Shown piece by piece: positions 61,008 through 64,000 of a stretch of DNA of 64,000 nucleotides. The notes below the pieces were generated by a model. That model searched no databases, was not told where the DNA came from, and saw only the letters and a list, made by a program, of their open reading frames with translations. Source of the stretch: JAVDCA01 sp035293985. GTDB taxonomy: Bacteria > Pseudomonadota > Alphaproteobacteria > Rhizobiales > Xanthobacteraceae. The stretch spans positions 186,001-250,000 of the forward strand of contig DATGLS010000017.1 in the NCBI GenBank assembly GCA_035293985.1. Direction: 5' to 3'. The position numbers were made by a program, and so were the translations under genes. Within the stretch, counting starts at the first letter, position 1. Each line of letters begins with the position of its first letter.

Positions 61008-61754
61008 TTACTCCGTCAGTCTCACTTGAGCACGCTTTGGCGGCTCTTCCCACAGGCGAAAGCCGCCGCGAAAGGCGTTTGCGTTGTCGCCCTCGCGGCA
61101 ATGCGGCGGTAGCTTGTCGAGCTTCTTGACGTTGCCGCCGCCGATCACGATGTCGTCGGGCTCGAGCGCGGCGATCAGGCGTTTCACGACGTCGACCACG
61201 TTGCGCCGCCACTTCTTCTTGCCGTGGCGCTCGAGCCAGGCCGCGCCGACATAATGCTCGTAGGTGTGCTTCTTGTACGGCAGGTGGGCGAGCTCCATCG
61301 GCTCGACGATGCCGTCCACCACCATCGCGGTGCCGAGCCCGGTGCCGAGGCCGAGAAAGAGCATCTTGCCGCCCTCGTAGCTCCCGAGCGCCTGCATCGC
61401 CGCGTCGTTCACGACCTTGATCGGGTCGCCGAAGGCACCGGCGAAATCGAAGCCGACCCAGCCCTTGCCCAGATTATGCGGCTCGGCGACCGGCCGGCCG
61501 TGCAGCACCGGCCCGGGATAGCCGATCGATATCACATCGTAGTCCCAGTCGGCGGCGAGCTGCTTGACGCCGACCACCATCTCCTTGGGCGTCAGCTTGC
61601 GCCCAGACGGGAACGCGCGGTGCTCCTGCTGACCGGTGGCGAGAATCTTGACGGAGGTGCCGCCGACGTCGATCACAAGCACCTTCTTGCCCGCGACGCG
61701 GCGCGCGCGACCGGCGCGGCGATCGGATGCCGGCTTTTTTCGCGCCGCGTTCAT
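61008..61754 (-). CDS. ppgK: Polyphosphate glucokinase-like ROK kinase
   Basis: A protein of 248 residues. After a basic N-terminus (about 1-22) comes the phosphate loop VLVIDVGGTSVKI (about 25-37), then VISIGYPGPVLHGRP, NLGKGWVGFDF, catalytic VVNDAAMQALG and the ATP motif FLGLGTGLGTAMVVDG. LAHLPYKKHTYEHYVG resembles the loop of polyphosphate/ATP-glucokinases, and the ROK zinc Cys cluster is missing, as in PpgK. It would supply glucose 6-phosphate to pgi and zwf on either side. ATP versus polyphosphate use cannot be told. Confidence 0.85.
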   Translation of the reverse strand: MNAARKKPASDRRAGRARRVAGKKVLVIDVGGTSVKILATGQQEHRAFPSGRKLTPKEMVVGVKQLAADWDYDVISIGYPGPVLHGRPVAEPHNLGKGWVGFDFAGAFGDPIKVVNDAAMQALGSYEGGKMLFLGLGTGLGTAMVVDGIVEPMELAHLPYKKHTYEHYVGAAWLERHGKKKWRRNVVDVVKRLIAALEPDDIVIGGGNVKKLDKLPPHCREGDNANAFRGGFRLWEEPPKRAQVRLTE

Positions 61755-61762
61755 ACCGTATG

Positions 61763-62848
61763 TCAGCTCGCCCGCTTGAGGACGGTGGACTTGGAATCGA
61801 TCACGCCGAGAAGGTCTTTCCACGACTTGACGAAGGATTTCGCGCCCTCGTCCTGCAGTTGCTGCGCGAGCGCGTCGACATCGACCTTGGCGGCCGCGAA
61901 GCGGGCGAGCTCCGCATCGGCGTCGCCGCCGTCCACCGGCATGGTGGCGCCGACCTTGCCGTGATCCGCGAACGCGTTCAGCGTCTTCTCCGGCATGGTG
62001 TTCACGGTGTAAGGGGAGGCCATTGCCTCGACGTACAACACATCGGACGCCTTCGGATTCTTGGTGCCGGTGCTGGCCCACAGCAGCCGCTGCGCCCGAG
62101 CGCCTTCATTGTAGGCGCGCATCCAGCGCGGCGAGGCAAGCAGCTCGCGATAGCTCCGATAAGCCTGCCGGCCAATCGCGATGCCGAGCTTGTCCTCGAG
62201 CGCGGCCGGGACCTTGCCGCTAATTGCGGCGTCCCAGCGGCTGACGAAGATCGATGCCACCGAGGCGACCTCCGCCTGGAGGCCCGCCTTGATGCGACGC
62301 TCGATGCCGCGCATGTAGGCGTCGGCGGCAGCGACGTATTGCGCGTTCGAGAACAGCAGGGTGACATTGACCGGCACGCCGGCGAAGATCGACTCCTCGA
62401 TCGCCGGCAGGCCTTGCGGGGTGCCGGGAATCTTGATCATGACGTTGGGCCGGCCCGCCTGATCATGCAGCTCCTTGGCGATCGCGATGGTCGCCCTGGT
62501 GTCGTAGGCGAGCAGCGGCGAGACCTCGAGCGAGACCCAGCCGTCGAGACCGGAGGTGCGGTCCCAGATCGGCCGAAACAGATCGGCCGCCTGGGTCAGA
62601 TCCTCGATCGCAAGCTCGAAGAACAGCTTCTCGCCCGACTTGCCGGCCGCCACCTTCTGACGGATCGAAACGTCGTAGGCATCGCCCTTGCTGATGGCCT
62701 GATCGAAGATCGTCGGGTTCGAGGTGAGCCCGGTCACCGAGAGCTCGTCGATGTAGCGGCGCAACCCGCCGCTGTTGAGCAGATCGCGCGTGATGTTGTC
62801 GAGCCAAATGCTCTGTCCAAGATCATGCAGGGCTTGTGTCGGTTTCAT
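61763..62848 (-). CDS. tal: Transaldolase
   Basis: A protein of 361 residues of the bacterial/plant long type, not the short TalC/Fsa form. LHDLGQSIWLDNITRDLL near the N-terminus, TSNPTIFDQAIS, the Schiff-base lysine in PNVMIKIPGTPQGLPAIEESI, VNVTLLFSNAQY and SVASIFVSRWD are all diagnostic. It transfers a dihydroxyacetone unit between sugar phosphates. ATG 62848 lies 14 bases after the zwf stop; the kinase follows after 8 bases. Confidence 0.95.
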   Translation of the reverse strand: MKPTQALHDLGQSIWLDNITRDLLNSGGLRRYIDELSVTGLTSNPTIFDQAISKGDAYDVSIRQKVAAGKSGEKLFFELAIEDLTQAADLFRPIWDRTSGLDGWVSLEVSPLLAYDTRATIAIAKELHDQAGRPNVMIKIPGTPQGLPAIEESIFAGVPVNVTLLFSNAQYVAAADAYMRGIERRIKAGLQAEVASVASIFVSRWDAAISGKVPAALEDKLGIAIGRQAYRSYRELLASPRWMRAYNEGARAQRLLWASTGTKNPKASDVLYVEAMASPYTVNTMPEKTLNAFADHGKVGATMPVDGGDADAELARFAAAKVDVDALAQQLQDEGAKSFVKSWKDLLGVIDSKSTVLKRAS

Positions 62849-62862
62849 TGCGTGGACCTCGT

Positions 62863-64000
62863 TCACTTTGATTGAGTCTGCGCGGGCTGCGCGTGCGCGG
62901 TCCCGTGGCGGCCACGGCCCGTGATCGGTCGCCACTTGCGGCCGTCGCGCGCGATCAGGCGATCCGCCGCCGCGGGGCCGGTGCCGCCGGCGGCGTAGTT
63001 GGGAAAATCGTCCGGGGCGTTTCGCGCCCACTCGTCGATCAGCCCCTGCACGGCGCACCAGGAGGCCTCGACCGTATCGGCGCGCTGAAACAAGGTGGCG
63101 TCGCCGATCAGGCAATCATAGATCAGCGTCTCGTAGCCGACGGCGGCGATCGGCGCGAAAAAGTCGCGGTAGGCGAAGTCCATGTCGACGCCGTCGATCT
63201 CGATCTCGGCGCCCGGGCGCTTGGCGCTGAAGCTCACCGACAGTCCCTCGTCCGGCTGGATGCGCAGGGTCAGGATATTCGGCGGCAGGCCGTCGACCGG
63301 CGTATCGCGAAACAGCGAATAGGGCGCCTGGCGGAATTGCACCGCGATCTCGGTGGTGCGGGCGGTGAGCGCCTTGCCGGTGCGCAAATAGAACGGGACG
63401 CCGGCCCAGCGCCAGTTGTCGATGCCGAGCTTCATCGCGACATAGGTCTCGGTCACCGAATCCGGCGCCACGTTGGGCTCCTGGCGATAATCGCGCACAG
63501 GCTTGCCGAGCACGGTGCCGGCGCCGTACTGGCCGCGCACCGCGTTGGCGGCCGTGACGGGATGAACCGCGTGGATCAGCTCGGTCTTCTTGGCCCGCAC
63601 GTCGTCGGCGTCGAACGAGATCGGCGGCTCCATGCCGATCATGGCGAGCAACTGGAAGAGATGGTTCGGCACCATGTCGCGCAGCGCGCCGGTCTGCTCG
63701 TAGAAGCGCCCGCGTCCCTCGACGCCCACGGTCTCGGCGGCGGTGATCTGCACATGATCGATGTGATCGCGATTCCACAACGGCTCGAAAATGCCGTTGG
63801 CGAAGCGCAAGACGAGAATGTTCTGCACCGTCTCCTTGCCGAGGAAATGATCGATCCGATAGATCTGGTCCTCGGACAGGACCTTGAGGATCCGCGCATT
63901 GAGCGCCTTGGCGGACGCAAAGTCGTGGCCGAACGGCTTCTCGACGACCACGCGGCGCCACGCCTTCTCCGACTGCCGCGCGAGCCCGGCGCGGCCGAGC
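62863..64000 (-). CDS. zwf: Glucose-6-phosphate dehydrogenase, 3' part (start lies beyond the window)
   Basis: About 379 residues are visible and the frame is open to the window edge; the N-terminal dinucleotide-binding part is missing. The visible start LGRAGLARQSEKAWRRVVVEKPFGHD leads to the active-site motif YRIDHFLGKETVQN, with catalytic His and Lys. ANGIFEPLWNRDHIDHVQITAAE and GGRGRFYEQTGALRDMVPNHLFQLLAM-like segments follow. It makes 6-phosphogluconolactone from glucose 6-phosphate. It is the most upstream visible gene of the sugar array, so the operon promoter lies outside the window. Confidence 0.95.
   Translation of the reverse strand, partial: LGRAGLARQSEKAWRRVVVEKPFGHDFASAKALNARILKVLSEDQIYRIDHFLGKETVQNILVLRFANGIFEPLWNRDHIDHVQITAAETVGVEGRGRFYEQTGALRDMVPNHLFQLLAMIGMEPPISFDADDVRAKKTELIHAVHPVTAANAVRGQYGAGTVLGKPVRDYRQEPNVAPDSVTETYVAMKLGIDNWRWAGVPFYLRTGKALTARTTEIAVQFRQAPYSLFRDTPVDGLPPNILTLRIQPDEGLSVSFSAKRPGAEIEIDGVDMDFAYRDFFAPIAAVGYETLIYDCLIGDATLFQRADTVEASWCAVQGLIDEWARNAPDDFPNYAAGGTGPAAADRLIARDGRKWRPITGRGRHGTAHAQPAQTQSK

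Overview
This window is a gene-dense, strongly GC-rich stretch of a bacterial chromosome. The gene content and neighbourhoods point to an alphaproteobacterium of the order Hyphomicrobiales (Rhizobiales), perhaps near Xanthobacteraceae/Nitrobacteraceae. The markers are a membrane-anchored cytochrome c divergent from kdsB-pheA, the SRP RNA-dnaX-ybaB-recR string, the def-fmt-truA and dapE-dapD blocks, and a Tad pilus locus with Caulobacter-style cpa order and CtrA-like boxes. The placement is inference; there is no rRNA or tRNA gene here to fix it. I saw no prophage, transposase, rRNA, tRNA or CRISPR array.

Layout. 1-7.3 kb: the 3' end of argE, a YaiI-type protein, a frameshifted ParE-like toxin remnant, an ABC-F ATPase, a secreted alpha/beta hydrolase, then pheA and kdsB (minus) and a cytochrome c gene (plus) that ends in a clear terminator. 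7.5-15.3 kb: a five-gene Yej-type peptide ABC transporter operon with two tandem substrate-binding proteins. 15.3-19.5 kb: a Nudix hydrolase and a GhrA-like reductase (plus), then a small secreted protein, an NlpC/P60 peptidase and an M17 aminopeptidase (minus). 19.8-32.5 kb: a Tad/Flp pilus locus (tadD; cpaA-B-C-D-E-tadA-B-C; two flp pilin genes; a secretin-N-like protein; two TadE/TadG pseudopilins). 32.6-35.5 kb: Lrp/AsnC regulator, PfkB kinase, NudC, HIT protein. 35.6-39.2 kb: SRP RNA, dnaX, ybaB, recR and a DUF1176-like protein. 39.2-44.3 kb: ampG and rmuC (minus), then def, fmt and truA (plus). 44.4-47.4 kb: a small operon with its own promoter and operator-like palindrome, then a flavin dehydrogenase. 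47.4-53.7 kb: dapE, dapD, an orphan Bug/TctC protein, a DUF1206/AI-2E transporter pair and a cold-shock gene. 53.9-64 kb: a minus-strand array zwf-tal-glucokinase-pgi-rpe-gnd-pgl-tkt-HAD, covering nearly the whole pentose phosphate pathway.

How the genes work together. The Tad locus supplies the prepilin peptidase, ATPase, platform proteins, secretin, lipoproteins, pilins and pseudopilins of one surface-attachment machine. TTAACCAT-type boxes in front of cpaB and the flp genes, and a TTAA-N7-TTAG box in front of tadD, suggest cell-cycle control by CtrA. The sugar array can carry glucose through phosphorylation, oxidation and the non-oxidative branch; only ribose-5-phosphate isomerase is missing. 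Def, Fmt and TruA serve translation, and DapE, DapD and AmpG serve cell-wall precursor supply and recycling.

None of this amounts to a clearly new defence or mobile system. The best second-look items are the self-contained promoter/operator at 44.4 kb, the CtrA-like boxes, the sugar-pathway array, the 61-bp direct repeat flanking two membrane genes, the dispersed palindromic repeats, the broken ParE toxin and the cysteine-free DnaX zinc region.
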